Part shown: positions 12,401 through 25,260 of the stretch, piece by piece | How the letters are laid out: every line of letters begins with the position of its first letter | Numbering within the stretch: the stretch's first letter is position 1 | Source: Hermatobates lingyangjiaoensis | Taxonomy: Eukaryota > Arthropoda > Insecta > Hemiptera > Hermatobatidae | NCBI GenBank assembly: GCA_026182355.1 | Contig: JAPFBL010000001.1 | Span: 2,232,001 to 2,296,000 of the forward strand | DNA length: 64,000 nt | Direction: 5' to 3' | Program-made: the position numbers and the translations under genes | The notes under the pieces: generated by a model | The model's database searches: none | What the model saw: the letters and a program-made list of their open reading frames with translations, nothing else | Told to the model about the DNA's origin: nothing

Positions 12401-13819
12401 CATTTGAAATATAAAATATGAACAGAAATAGTGAAACTGAATGCAGAAAACTATGTTTAAAAAAAATAATGTTTAATAATAAAACATGTTTATTATTTCT
12501 CTATTATAAAATAGTGCTATTTTTATTACTAAGCGTTAACACTTATGTTTTCTAGTGGCATATAGTATCGTGTCATATCAACTTGTGACAGAAAAATGGG
12601 GAGATGAAGAAATTTAAAGTATAAGAAATTATTTGACGCTTAAATATCAAAGTTATAATAAAGCAAATGATATTTGTACATATTATACATTTTCTTCGAG
12701 TAATCACCTTTTGGAATTTGACTTTTTATTCATTATGTACAGGGTTATAGTTACACGGATAGTAGGGGTTGGAGAATCTAATTCAAATGGCGACCATTTA
12801 AAATGTCAACTCACATTACTGTCTCTTTATTGGAGTTGATTAAAAGGTGTTGTTTTGGATAAATAAGTGATCAATAAAATCCAATTAATTGGGAAAACTA
12901 ATGCATAATTCAAACAATCTAAACATTGCAAAAGCAGACTGACGTTCTAGACTAAATAATCTGTTCTCTAAATTCTGAAATAAACAATATTAGACTAAGT
13001 CAACATTAGTTGTCAGGAGAAGATTGAAGATTGATGAGCTGTTATGTTTTTTAAACAATAATAAGAAAGAGATCTGCCTGATGACAAAGTAGTAGAAATG
13101 TACTAGTGTGTTACTGTGACTGGTTGTGTGTGTTTTCCTTTTTTATATTTATTTTGTAGAACCATTGGATTTAATTGTATATAAGAGCTCAATGAGAGAG
13201 AAAACAGATAATTTTGGCATTTATTTACTATAGTAAGGATTATAGTTGGTAAAAGTAAGTAATCATTTTCCTCCGTAGTGGCTTGATAATATCAAAGTAT
13301 CATTACTAGTTTTTTTCTTTTTTCCCTGTGCTTTTTCCTGATTGAACCGTTTATATTAGTTACATATGTATGTGTAATTGATATAATACAATGATACAAC
13401 ATCAAATTTAGCTGTACTGTTTTTTTTTAAATAACACTCTCGTTACTTCTTTTGTACATTATAGCATATTTCTTATTGTTGACATCCTTCAAGTGATCAC
13501 CATTCATCTTTAGGGTAAGAATAATTTATTTGTTGACTATTTTCGTTTACGTAAGTAAAGTGATGTCAGTGGGGTTTGTTTTTTTTTTAAGTTCATAATA
13601 AGCTATTTCTTAAGCTTATTTGTATATATACACAAAGATTTGTGTTGTTTTGTTGAAGGCATGTCAATTTAAAATAAATTTAAGGGATTATATTAGTTTA
13701 TATAAACAAAGATACATTTGTTTGGCATTGGAAAGGACAAAGCGTGGTAAACAAGGGTTAAACGATCTCAGCAAAGTTTTAGGTGCTATTTATATTCTGT
13801 AACAATTATTGAGGACGAT

Positions 13820-14060
13820 TTAGTTTAAGTCTTGTAAGTTGGTGAGAGGATTGCCCCAATAAATCTCTTGCCTAATGCGAAGGAACAATGCTTGTCTGGG
13901 CAGGGCCTTGTCTGAACGCAGTGTTTGTATATGAATCCTTGTAATTAGCATGTACTCCTGGCTGGTTATTAACGTTGTTTAATCCCAGCAAGGCTTCAGT
14001 TTTCATTATGGCCCGTTTTGGACTCCATGCCGTATACTTTATCCCCATTTCTAACTTTGC
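13820..14060. promoter_or_regulatory. Candidate regulatory island with TAATTAGCATG
   Basis: A mixed-composition island between AT-rich flanks. TAATTA at 13942-13947 is a homeodomain-type core; also present are GGGCAGGGCC and a CCATTATGGC-like patch. No exon is seen. Confidence 0.38.
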
Positions 14061-16029
14061 TTCAATTACATCACACCCTCAATGATCTTACTTGATCATC
14101 CCACTTGTTTAACTTATTTTCACATAAATTTACCCTGAAAGTGCGATAATAGTTCTTACCATATAATAGACTTAAACAATTTATATCAACATTCTAGGGA
14201 TTTAATTTTATAATTTACTTTTAATACAAAACCAGTATTAATAGTAACATATCATTCCATCTATGTTTTGCCAACATCATAAGAACTTACTTAAATTATA
14301 ACCATTTGACATTAATTTCAATATTGCTTATAATTAATATTTTTTAGGGATTATTAATTATCTTTTTCTCACTTCACATATTATGTTCATATTGATTGTT
14401 ATTCACCACATTAGCGGTGAAATGAAAAGAAAGATATTTTATTTACCAATAGTAAAATCGAGGATTTAATTTTTATTTATCTGTTTAGAGAGTAAATTTT
14501 TTATTTTAAATTGAAGAAATTTTGCATTGAAAAAATAAATATTTCATAGAAAGAAAACATGTCTGCCATTAATAATTGGAAATTTTAATTTTATATGTAT
14601 TTTTTCCAGATGGGTTATAAAAACATTAGTTTTTATTATAAACTTAGTTTATAAATTATAAATTTAGTTTCTACGGAAATAATATATATATAACAATAAT
14701 ATAATTAAATATAATATAATTCAACGGAATTATAGGAAAGTGAAAAGTAAGCGATTTATAGGTCATACAATGTAACATTTGAAGTAAGTTGTATGATTGT
14801 ATCATTCAATGAAAACTATTCATTTTTCAGCAGATGTCAATAGAAAGTTACACAAGAATTTTGTACTTTGACTTTAATATCATTTTGGTTTACAGAGTGA
14901 GGAAAAAAAAGTAACTTTTTTTAATCATTCGCAACCATGTAAATATCGTTTATGTATTTAATAATTTACAGTTAATTTCATTGTATTCTTGAATGAAGTA
15001 TCTATGGAGATTGATTTCTAGCCACTCACTTCGCTTCTTTAGACACTGCGGCCAATATCCTATTTTAAGACAAATCTGGAATGTGAATTTCACTTTAATA
15101 TGATTGATAATTAAATTAAATGTCACAATCTATTACACCTTTAATGAGTTTATTATTTGTTCATATTGTACATTAGTAATATCATTTTCTTGGCCTCCAG
15201 TCATTTTCTCATTAATATGAAAATTTAATATATTTTTAAACCTTAATAATTTCACACATTAAATGTCTTTTAAGTTGATTGATTGTTAACAGTATACTCT
15301 ATTTTTGCACTATTAGAGCATATCATTATTTGTCCTTTCTCTTATAATTAAACAATATCACTTCTTATTAGTATCTATACATATTCATAGTTAATTTAAA
15401 GGTATTTCCTTTAGAAATAAATTTGCAATCAGATTTAGCTTAACTTATTCTTTTTTACATATTGTATATAAGTGAGTATCACCTTATGTATCTATGATAT
15501 ATTTCTATGTGAATTTATATTTTAATAATATCTAAAGGATATTCAGATTCGTAAAGGTGATAATGAAGATTATTATCAATATATTTGAAAATCATAGAGA
15601 AATATTTAAATTATTTCCAAAAAGTGGAATATTTCATAAATTTAATTTAGGAAAATTAAAGGTAAATTAAGAATAATTCGTATCTTTTCATTAATGATTA
15701 TGTATAAAAGTTATTAATTGTTTGGTTACTCAATACAGAGAAATATTATTTATTGTCAACATCTCGCATTACAACAGAAGTATTGAAATAAATCACTACT
15801 CAAGTAAATACATTTAGAGCCAACTTTTTTTGAATACTCAGTCAATATATTAATTGAATAATTACAATAATTCAATTGGGGGAAATTGGGGAATTACGGA
15901 TGATAATTGGGGCAATGAGTATTCTGTTGAAGGTGTCAGTGTGTAATTGTCAAGTTAATATTTAAATGGATTAATTGAAATATATTTCTATCTGCATGCT
16001 TGTTTTCTTAATACTTATTGAATTTAATT

Positions 16030-16500
16030 CCTAGAAAGTTAATTTGGATATGCTTGTAAAGAGAGTCGTGATTGTGATTTAATGCAGTTAAGCGAAGACG
16101 CCAGTTTGGTAGGAGGAAACAGGTTTCAATTAAGATGGAAAGTTGGGCTGGAAGCAGTAGCAGAAAGCCACTCTGGGTATAAAGCGCCATTCGACATGGG
16201 CTATTTGTGTTGGGCGATGAGAGAAAGCCGGTGTCTGTTAAGTGATTCGACAGATTTACTCTATTGTTGCGGCTAAGTGCGACTTGTTGAGGTCTCGGTG
16301 GAAAGCAGCCCTGAGTGGATGTCTGTGTTTCGTTGCACAAGGTCTTGTCGGTTTGGTAACGCGTCAAATACGGTCCCGGTATCCTTCAAGCTTGATTTCA
16401 CAAGAAACCCCTTGAGCCGACTCTAACGAAGGCAAGGCAAGGCACACGTAGTCTAATCACCTGTCAACTGTCGCCCGTCGCTTACTCCTTCCTCAACATT
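16030..16500. promoter_or_regulatory. Candidate regulatory island, about 470 bp
   Basis: One of the largest high-complexity islands. Frames are open on both strands (16082-16276 +, 16008-16367 -) but neither resembles a known protein nor has good splice sites, so I treat them as by-products of higher GC. CACCTGTCAACTGTC near 16460 combines an E-box with two CTGTC/TGTCA TALE-type cores. Regulatory role is inferred. Confidence 0.42.
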
Positions 16501-16916
16501 ATCCAATCTACACTAACTTCACCAACTCTCCATTACTCTCTCATTCCCATTTTATTTTTTATTCAAACTTCTGAAACTAATCAACTTGTCCTTTACCCAG
16601 CTTTATATAATGTATTAGAAATAAAAATGTATCATTCTGAAGCACCATAAAAAATTAAAAATAAGTTGGTCCGTACATTACACAAGTGTATCTGTCGTGA
16701 CGATACATTAATAATTCTGTTTGTAATAATGTATATTCTACAAGCACATTAATAATTCTATTTTTGTTATAGTAATAGGAAACAGTATTGTAAAAAAATA
16801 ATAAAATAATATAATATTTAAATATCTGAATTGAAAATTACATTTATTATAAATAAAAATTGGTGTTTACTTAGAGTTAATTAAACTAAATTATATATAT
16901 ATATATACTTATATAT

Positions 16917-17176
16917 ATAAACACGTGAAATAACAATATTTTACTTATATAGATATATATTTATATATTTCACTTAATTAAACGAAACACGATCCAATCT
17001 TGACACAATACGAGTTCAAAATTTAAGAAGAGTAACACACAGAGTAAGGAAACACACTTACAGACTCAAATTTTCTCGTAATCCGTCTTCAGGAGAAAAG
17101 AGAAAGGCAGACCAATCACGTTGTAGACGCAACGGCAAGTCATTGATTGTTATTTCACGTGTTTATATGAAATTTT
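16917..17176 (-). repeat. Penelope-like terminal repeat with CACGTG blocks at both ends
   Basis: The element is bounded by inverted copies of a TTGATTGTTATTTCACGTG-type block (16917-16937 and 17141-17176) and by TA-rich tracts. The body at about 16985-17135 is, on the - strand, clearly related to 32529-32680, which directly follows a Penelope-like GIY-YIG frame. It carries CTGAAGACGGATTACGAG on the - strand (about 17078-17098). Confidence 0.6.
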
Positions 17177-18901
17177 GTTTTATATTCTTCATAATCATAT
17201 ATATGCTGTAGTGATTACAGTCCTAAAATTTTTCTGCAACACTTAACTTATCAACACTTACAGTAATGAAATTACTTTACAAACAAATATTAAATAAACA
17301 AAAAACAAGCTAAAAACAATGTTTTTTGCAGATGCTGTTGATGGCAATACATTTTGAGGTTTATACTACTCATCTGATTTCATTATCGAATTGATAAAAC
17401 TGTAGAGTATATCTTTTAAGTGTATAGATTAATCTTTTTATATTTATTTTAATTCAATTAACAAACAATTATTAGTCGAACTAGAACCATGATCGTTGGC
17501 CACAAAAAAAAGTTACTGATTCAATATCAATTTGTAGAAATAATATCGTAAAGAATTATCAAGAATACTTTTGAAATTGTTGATATGACATGCTTTTTTT
17601 TATTTATTGATGGATAAATAAATAAATAAACTTAATGAATAAACAAATCGTCAATTTAATCACGTGCTAGCACATAAAGTGTAAATAATATTATTAAAAA
17701 TCATTTAAAACACAATTCATACTTTTTTCATACTTCTAGAATTGCAAATTGAACTTGGTGAAAATACAAAGAAATATTTGTATTGTTATACGTAATAAAT
17801 ATATATTCCAAATGCAAGTTGTTTCTGTAAAGTTAAGTATAAATTGTTTAAAACAAATTTATTATTCTTCATTTCCTGGATTATTTACCCATTTTTTTCA
17901 GTGCATTTCTTTATAACATCAAAAAGTGCGAGATGATGGGGTTGAGTGATATTTTTTTCTAATAAAGTGGATCACATTAAAGTTTTCACTGAAGTTTTGC
18001 AGCTATCAATGTGCAACTTGTTGGCCCAGACATATTTTTGTACCGTCTTTAGATAATTTTCCAAATTCACCGAATTTTTTTCATTCTTCATTTATTGGTG
18101 AGAGATCATCATCTTGTATGGCAGTAAATTTGCTTTTAAAATGAGAGCAATTTATATTTTTAAATTTTCTTAAAAATTTAAAAATTTTTTTTCCCATATT
18201 TGCTTGTACAAGTAGTTCTCTTACACTTATATGATTTAAACGAGTTTATTAACTTTGTATTAAATATTGGCTCTATGATTTCCTTAAGAATCAACCCATA
18301 TGGTTAATTTACTATTTACTATATGTAACTATAATTACACGAAAACTCAACCCTATGTTAATAGATCCTAGTTATGTAACATTAATCACTTACATAATTT
18401 ATTAATATCCAAATTCAATATAATATGAACGGCAATAACTTTTGAAAGAATATTCAGCATTTTTCTGTATACTTGTTTGTTGCCCTTAAATGGTCATAAG
18501 TTAAAAATGCATTAAAAGTTATAAATATTTATTTATAGATACATAGAGTGAATTGTTATGGCAAGGCGAAAGGATATAATAATTAAATTTGTTTCAACAT
18601 GAATAGATTATATTGTTTCTGAGAATGAAGCTCTGTCATTGTTTTAGTTTTATCTAACAGTTGAATACACAATCTTTCAATGTTATTTAATTACATGAAT
18701 ATGAATGAACTTTATATCTACTTGCAAACTTTGAAATAGTTTTTGCCATAAATTATTGTCCAGCCTTGTCAGCTTAACAATTGCTTATGCCTTCTTTCTT
18801 TTTTTTGGATAATTGCAGAACATGCAGGTAGCCGAAGATGCTATCTAAAAAATAACAATTTTTTTTAAAATAGCAATATGGGATTTTAATACTCATTAGT
18901 T

Positions 18902-19090
18902 GTGCAATCCGTAATTGTGTGGTATTTACTCATCCTGAGGTAAAGTGGTTATTTGGTAACTGATTAAATATAATTTTTATTGTAGTGTCTTTCTGATGAT
19001 GAACACAAGGTGTTTGAAACGCGTTGTTGTTTAATAAAAAAACTTCATTTGTGTGGAAACTTTTGTATAATCACTTTACCTCAGAATGGG
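18902..19090 (+). repeat. Hairpin element with CTGATGA-stem-GAAAC core
   Basis: Inverted ends (CTGAGGTAAAGTGGTTAT near 18935-18953; matching ATAATCACTTTACCTCAG near 19069-19087) enclose about 115 bases. Inside is CTGATGA (18993-18999), a GAACAC-AAG-GTGTTT stem-loop and GAAAC (19016-19020). GTGCAATCCGTAATTGTGTGG at the left is shared with other copies in the window. Confidence 0.6.
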
Positions 19091-19374
19091 ATTTTAATAC
19101 TATTATTATAATTTGATCAAATAATGCAATCCTAATGTATCCACATATATTGATAACTTCTTCTGACATTATCCTTTAAATTTAACTAAACGATGTAAAT
19201 TTCTGAAATAGACTAGTTAATATTACATACAGAATTTGAAATTATCTTGTAAAACAAGCAAAATTAAATCTAGTAGAATGTACTGTTAATTTATATTGTT
19301 ACTTCACTGAAATAGTTTTGACCGACTTTCTTTCTCACAGATAATAACGAACGATAATTAAAAAGAAAAGAAGA

Positions 19375-19500
19375 AACAGTGGAATCGAAATGGTTTGACA
19401 GGTTGACTGCAGTCACGAAGGCTTGGGAGGCGCTCCACCCGGCGATTCAAACGTCTTCCCAATAGTCCTACACAATACCACCATGCCCTACTTCCTGCAT
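19375..19500. promoter_or_regulatory. Candidate regulatory island
   Basis: A short GC-rich patch (ggcttgggaggcgctccacc) in AT-rich intron, with GTTTGACAGGTTGACTGCAG containing TALE-type TGACAG. Function is inferred only. Confidence 0.33.
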
Positions 19501-19739
19501 GTATTCATTAATCCATCTCCTTCTTAACTTTAATTAATAACCACTCCTTTTTTCAACTAATTAAAACTACTGTAATTCTGTCAGTGTGCTTCTGCAAATA
19601 TTATTACATTTAGTTGAATGTGCGATTCGCTGCTGAATTAGTAATATTTCTCAAATTACAGAGAATATAGAGATATACAGATATAATCGCATATTATAGA
19701 TTATATTATTAATCAGAAATATCCATCTAAACATAAAGC

Positions 19740-19830
19740 AGTCAAAAGTTATAGGAATGGCTAGGGACTTCCATCAGTCTGTCTTCTTCAGGACGTAACT
19801 TGGACACATAAACAAATAACCATGATGAAA
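19740..19830 (-). repeat. Fragment of a CTGAAGA-containing dispersed repeat
   Basis: On the - strand it reads CCTGAAGAAGACAGACTGAT followed by a stretch ending in the CATTCCTATAACTTTTGAC region. It resembles the 3' ends of the other hairpin repeats; only one arm is visible. Confidence 0.35.
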
Positions 19831-19990
19831 ATAAAACGCAGGATGATCCGACAAGGTGAATACTCCTTCAAGACCATCAGTTATATGAGTTAAGATGATT
19901 ATGAAATTATTTATATAAAGTTTTTATTTTTGGAATAAAAATTCAAACTTTAGGCTACCATTATTGTTAAATACAGAGTATATCATGCTT

Positions 19991-20002
19991 AATTTGATAC
20001 TA
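19991..20002 (+). repeat. Target-site duplication, left copy (AATTTGATACTA)
   Basis: The identical 12 bases recur at 20811-20822 just after the poly(A) tail of the LINE fragment. Confidence 0.92.
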
Positions 20003-20638
20003 GCATCCTACTATAGCCAGCAACACTTAAACGTTATAGGGTCATGGTTGAAGTGTTGGAGAATACGCATTAACGAACAGAAAAGTGTTCACGTAACATT
20101 CACGTTGCGGCCAGATACGTGTTCTCCAGTCTTTCTTAACCATATTCCGATCCCTCAAGCTACAACCACTAAATACTTAGGACTACACCTTGATAGACGA
20201 CTTACTTGGGCTCCGCATACAAAAATCAAACGAATAGAACAATACAGACGGTATAAACTTTTACTACGCTTAATGGATCTACGCTCAAAATTAACGACTC
20301 ACAACAAACTATTACTTTACAGAACTGTGATTATGCCTATTTGGACATACGGCATTGAGATATGGGGAACAACAAAGACAACTAATTCTCAGAGGATACA
20401 AACCCTTCAAACAAAAATCCTTCGTAAAATTCTTCATTGTCCCTACTATATTCCGAACCAAACAATTTATTCCGACCTGAAGTTCCCAACAGTTCAGCAG
20501 GTAGCAATATCCCGCTATAAAACGTTTCACAAAAAACTTCCAAAAAAAGTAATCCCTTAATCCTAACAATATCCTCCACAAGCCTTCAAGGAAATCCCAG
20601 AAGACGTCTGAAGAGGATGTGGCCAAGAGACTTATTAC
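20003..20638 (+). pseudogene. Jockey-clade reverse transcriptase C-terminus, frameshifted near its end
   Basis: Frame 2 is open to the stop at 20558-20560. It reads LNVIGSWLKCWRIRINEQKS, KYLGLHLDRRLTWAPH, NKLLLYRTVIMPIWTYGIEI and LQTKILRKILHCPYY, which is the palm end/thumb and post-RT region of Jockey-type LINE ORF2 proteins (typically about 900 residues; about 185 remain). After an A-run at 20542-20548 the family-like C-terminus continues in frame 1 from 20551 (NPLILTISSTSLQGNPRRRL, then KRMWPRDLLL and a stop at 20636-20638). A single 1-base indel in the A-run explains this. The copy lacks the endonuclease and catalytic FADD region and cannot be active. Confidence 0.9.
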
Positions 20639-20810
20639 TATGAACCGTTCTAAGTGATTTTTTTTTCCTACTTAGACCCACGCCAGGAAGTGTAGTCACT
20701 GGATTGCTTCTTCCCTCCTGTGTTCCCTTCTACATCTGTGTTATCAGTGTCACTTGTAATGTAACACTTACATTGTTGTGACTTTAAACAAATAAAATTA
20801 AAAAAAAAAA
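20003..20810 (+). mobile_element. 5'-truncated Jockey-type non-LTR retrotransposon with poly(A)
   Basis: The 808-bp insertion is bounded by a perfect 12-bp duplication. It retains the C-terminal end of the reverse transcriptase ORF and a 3' UTR that ends aataaaattaaaaaaaaaaa. Truncation at the 5' end, a poly(A) tail and a target-site duplication are the hallmarks of target-primed reverse transcription. The upstream part of the open frame (19964-20002) is host DNA and should not be counted as transposon. Confidence 0.93.
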
Positions 20811-20822
20811 AATTTGATACTA
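20811..20822 (+). repeat. Target-site duplication, right copy
   Basis: AATTTGATACTA, identical to 19991-20002, directly after the poly(A). Confidence 0.92.
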
Positions 20823-20874
20823 TCGTAACGTTTGCATATATATTAAAAGTTGTAATTTTTCTTGTCATAAAAGA

Positions 20875-21050
20875 CATTGTTTTGGTTGGGAGCGTCGTTT
20901 TGCCAGCCATGCCTCTCCCATAGTAATCAAAGCTATATGTTGAGAGTGCGAGCTGGTAACGCTTTAGAAGGGGGACATTGTGTTCAGCCAGTTGTGTAAG
21001 CAGGGGTGAGTTTCCTACCCCTCTTCGCGCCATCCCTTACAGCCCAATTC
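20875..21050. promoter_or_regulatory. Candidate regulatory island next to the LINE insertion
   Basis: A GC-richer patch starting about 50 bp after the LINE target site. It contains TAATCAAAGCT (TCF-like ATCAAAG) and GGTGAGTTTCC. The - strand open frame here is not convincing. Confidence 0.35.
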
Positions 21051-21359
21051 TACCTTCTACTTCACCTTCATTCCACCAACTTAAAACCACTTTTATTCAA
21101 ATCAAATGCCTTTATTAAACCATCAAGGTTAATCAAGTAAGTTTTATTAATAATTGAACTATACTGACATATTCTTGATTTTTTTTTGAGTACATAAATC
21201 TATCTTAAGTGAATTAATCTAAATATAAGAACAGAATATGTGGACCAACAAAATTTGATATTTATCCAATTTTTTCTGGTTTAGACTTAAACAATGAAAA
21301 ATTTATTCTGGTAATGGATTGTATACTGATATGTTTAAATTGAGTAGAGAAACATTACT

Positions 21360-21410
21360 ACACGCACGTTCTACATACGCGCACGCGCACACACACACGC
21401 ACACATTGTT
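21360..21410. repeat. (CGCA)n/(CA)n microsatellite
   Basis: A short acgcgcacgcgcacacacac tract. Confidence 0.8.
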
Positions 21411-21534
21411 ATGTATTTTTAAAACAATATCTACATTACATATTTATTATTAAATGCATCAATACAAAAACAAGGAAAATATGAAAGTATGAATCAGATC
21501 TGAATAAGATATTGCTTCATTGATCTTGTCTCAT

Positions 21535-21584
21535 TACACACACACACACACACTCACACACACACACTCACACACACACACTCA

Positions 21585-21623
<39 letters not shown>

Positions 21624-21626
21624 ACT

Positions 21627-21703
<77 letters not shown>
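21535..21703. repeat. Compound (CA)n-(TC)n-(CA)n-(TA)n microsatellite
   Basis: About 170 bp of CA repeats with CTCA variants and a short TC run, ending in pure TA. The - strand poly-Cys/Val frame across it is a simple-sequence artefact. Confidence 0.97.
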
Positions 21704-21707
<4 letters not shown>

Positions 21708-23363
21708 ACCTAGAAAGGAAGTAGGTTCCTTTTTAATTTTTAAATATTTTATAACATTAAGGTTGCATTTGAAAATACTCATATGATTTTAAAGTTTTGA
21801 TTTTTACATGCAAATTTCTTTAATAATAAAGAACTTCATGAAAATATAATTTAATTGTATAGTGTACCAGCAAACAAGAGATGTTTGTAGACTGCAGTTA
21901 GATGGCATTTGATTGTTCATTAACCATCAGGGAGTAGAACAATTCAAGTTGAATAGAGTCTATTATTCTCAATTTTACCTGTACAGAAAGTAATTAACCG
22001 GTTCTACTTGGCTTGCTTAATTATCTCCTTCTATTCAGTTCTTCAAATGAAATAATTTCTCTTTTCATCCGTTAAAGATCAGATCAGCAAACAATGGTGT
22101 TTGACTCTAGTTTTGCACTGTTAACTGCAATAAACTTTTTAGTACTATATTTTGATTCAATAAGATGCTGTTTGTTGTATCATACATAATATTTTTTTAT
22201 GATATATAAATAATTTACAAAAAAAACCAAATATATCTGATAAATAATGTTAAATATAATTTTTAATATTTGGATTAAATTGTAATTTATTTAGTAACAT
22301 ACCTCATTGAGTACACAATACATATTTTTCCTTCTATGATGTTGTTTATCTATCAAAATAAATCTTTAAAAAATTGATATTAAACATGCAATTGTTTTAA
22401 GCATCAAAACCATCTAATCACAAAAGTAAAAATAATCACAATTAAGTTTTTATTTTTTAGGACAGTTCCTTATAAAAGTGATATCATTGTAGGTAGTGTA
22501 TTTATCGTTATAATATCAAATTAATCTTTAGCGAAGTTTATGTTATGAGTAGTCTAATTTTGTTGTTTACCTATATTTTATTTAGGTATGAAAACAACCG
22601 TCAATGTTATCTGTGAGTGTATTACTAGTGTAGTTGATAAGTTTTAAATGTTTACATAGTGTTAATAAGAAATAAATCAAAACTAGAAAAAAGATTTTTA
22701 TTAAGAAACTATTGTTGATATTTAAAAATTGATAAAAGTTTTTCAAATGAATGATATTTTTAGAACCCAATATAATTATACGTTCTTAGAATGTTATCAG
22801 CATGCTCAAGCAACATGCACATATAACTCTTCTAGATAAAGATGAATAACAAACTAAGGACTTAAGCTTATCTGAAAATGTAAATAATTTCCATTTATTT
22901 ATCTAATGTCTGAATTTTGATTCCCTTCTTTTATTTATTTATATTATATAATTTGTATCTTCCTAATTTAGTAAAAAAAAAATCTAATTTAGTGAGTGTT
23001 TGAATATTAAAATAATGTACTTTAAATATTCATTTTCGCTTGTTAACACTGTGGAGAGTGTATAATTTTATAAATGGTTATTATCAATGACAGACTATTT
23101 TAAATAATAAATAAAGAACACCTGGCCTCAAATGTTTTGTGCTTGTCTTGTGACAAATATTGGTCTAATTGATTATTGATTATTGATTTTTGCAACCATC
23201 TAGTAACTGTTGCTTAATTCTTTAGCGTTTAACTTTCATTGTGATATTTCTTATATTTTATAGATAATATTTAATCAAGTTATTACAGATAAGCAAAAAC
23301 ATAAACTTATTTTGAAAAGAGATAGCAATATGTATTGATATAGCTTCTGAACTACTCATTTTT

Positions 23364-23663
23364 AAAGTTCAAGGATGGGTTTCTTGAGGATTTTGGTCTA
23401 AAGAAATTACCCTCGTGTTTATACGGCGATGTCGCAAAACATTATTTCTCATTTCCATGGCTTGTTTTTGAGGAAGAAACTATTTACGGTTAATGACTGT
23501 ATCTGGTGCTGTATGATGCTAGTAGATTGAGTCATGGACCATAAATAGTTTCTTCCTCAAAAACAAGCTTTGAAAATGCCAAACAACTTTTGGCGAAACG
23601 TCGGCGTTTAAACAGGTGTATAATTTCTTTAGACCAAAATCCTCAAGAAACATCTTTGAACTT
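23364..23663. repeat. 300-bp hairpin element
   Basis: Arms of about 120 bases run from AAGTTCAAGGATGGGTTTCT inward and from ATCTTTGAACTT (ending about 23663) inward. TTCTTGAGGATTTTGGTCTA and GAGGAAGAAACTATTTA both have inverted partners. In the right arm GCCAAA (23578-23583) pairs with TTTGGC (23589-23594), followed by GAAACGTCGG. It is noncoding and of the same style as the TA-flanked hairpins, but lacks TA tracts. Confidence 0.8.
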
Positions 23664-24769
23664 GACAGTAATACTTATATAAACTGAAAAGTATAATTTA
23701 ATCTATCAACCATGAAGTCTTTAAAGTATTATTTCTTTGCAAATTTTAAAGCTTTTCCAAAGTCCACATGATGGAGTTAAAACTGAAGACAAAGACTATT
23801 TAGATCAGATGCTTTTGAAAAATGGGCAGTGCAGCGCACACAAATTTACTTCTTTAAACAATTATGATTTAACTTCTAACTATCAATGTGTCATTGTACA
23901 TTTCAATTAAATTATAAATATTTCTGTCTAACCTTACACTTTTTTTTGTTTATTTTATTTCTACTTGAACTATTTATTTGCTTAATCCTTTACAATATTT
24001 TGTTTTTATCATTTACTGGCAAATTTAAAGATATCTTCATTGTTAATTTTAATAACTTCACTAACTAAAGATTAGAAACATCTTTTTATTTCATATCTAC
24101 AGTGCAGTGATCTATATCTTTCAAATAGGATTTACCCTGACATACCAGGAATTGATTATTGTCATTCCTGTGATTATTGTAACTTGTGTAGAAAGTTGAA
24201 CATTTAATTTTAATAATTATTGATTTGTTGATTTTCCTATATATAACATGGAATAAGTCAATAATAATTTGGAGTTTTCTAATTTTTTATTTTTTTTTAC
24301 ATTCATATTTCTTTGAAATATTAGTACATAACATGATGGAATAATATCAACTATAATTTTGATCCTGAAAACCGAACTACTTGTTTCTTTGTCGTCCCAT
24401 ATAAAAACACTCTAATATTTATTTTTGAAAAATGGCTATAGGAATACAAAAATTGTGTCAACATATGGTAATTTGTTTAATGGTACTGACTTTATACTAT
24501 ATGATACTTATTAACAAATATGAATATTTAAAATTAAATATAATCCTAGTTTAGAGGTATGTTTTAAAAATTATATTGTTTTTATTATAGTTAATGCATT
24601 TGTATCCAGTACATGAATATATTTTAAATATGTTAGGTATTATAGTAAGTATTTCTTTCTTGTGATTAATTCCAGGAAAGTAGCTTTATAGAAGGAAAAA
24701 AATGAAGAAGTATTTCCGTAAGCTTTAAATATGAAATTTGCTTCTACGTATTTAGTTTAAGAAAAAACC

Positions 24770-25260
24770 TGTGTACAGTGGTTTGAAATGAGCTTTTGTA
24801 AGTGTATGTTAATGGGTCTGGTTAGCGATAAGTACTGCAGCAGTTGTTGGTGTTCATTCCGTAGACCAGTAAAAAGCTCGCGTAAGTTAATACCCATGCG
24901 AAAGGCAACATGAGTATCACACTTCTCCCGACATGGGCTGTATAAAACCTGTCTTGTTTTTTTTTTTTGTGCTGGCCTGAGGTGCACGGCTTAAGGTTCA
25001 CATTAATTTGACAGATGGCTGTGGCGTAATTACGAATGGCTTTATTTTTAGCCAGCTAGAGACATCGTTACCTCTGACGTATGACAATTACCACACACCA
25101 TCATGTCACCGAGATCAAATTAAATACAAGACTCTAGCCGCGACTGACATGAGAAAATTACTCACTTGGTAATTGTGGGAAACAACTTTGATGCTCAGCA
25201 TGTCGCTTCCGAATTAGCGTCATTCATTAACAGGATTGCAATTTCACTTTTCCAATTGTA
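24770..25260. promoter_or_regulatory. Candidate regulatory island with Su(H), TCF and MARE-like sites
   Basis: About 490 bp of high-complexity sequence. Sites seen: TGTGGGAA at 25174-25181 (Su(H) consensus YGTGRGAA), CTTTGAT at 25186-25192 and AGATCAAA at 25112-25119 (TCF type), TGCTCAGCA at 25192-25200 (Maf half-site-like), GCGTAATTACG near 25025. The - strand frame 24757-24987 has mixed composition but no recognisable domain and I do not accept it as a gene. Confidence 0.45.

Noticed and set aside
16008..16367. 119-codon - strand frame
   Set aside because: Lies in a GC-rich island where frames are open on both strands; no domain, no splice sites.
19964..20002. First codons of the Jockey-like open frame
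   Set aside because: These lie upstream of the target-site duplication and are host DNA, not element sequence.
21582..21782. Cys/Val-rich - strand frame
   Set aside because: Translation of CA/TA microsatellite.
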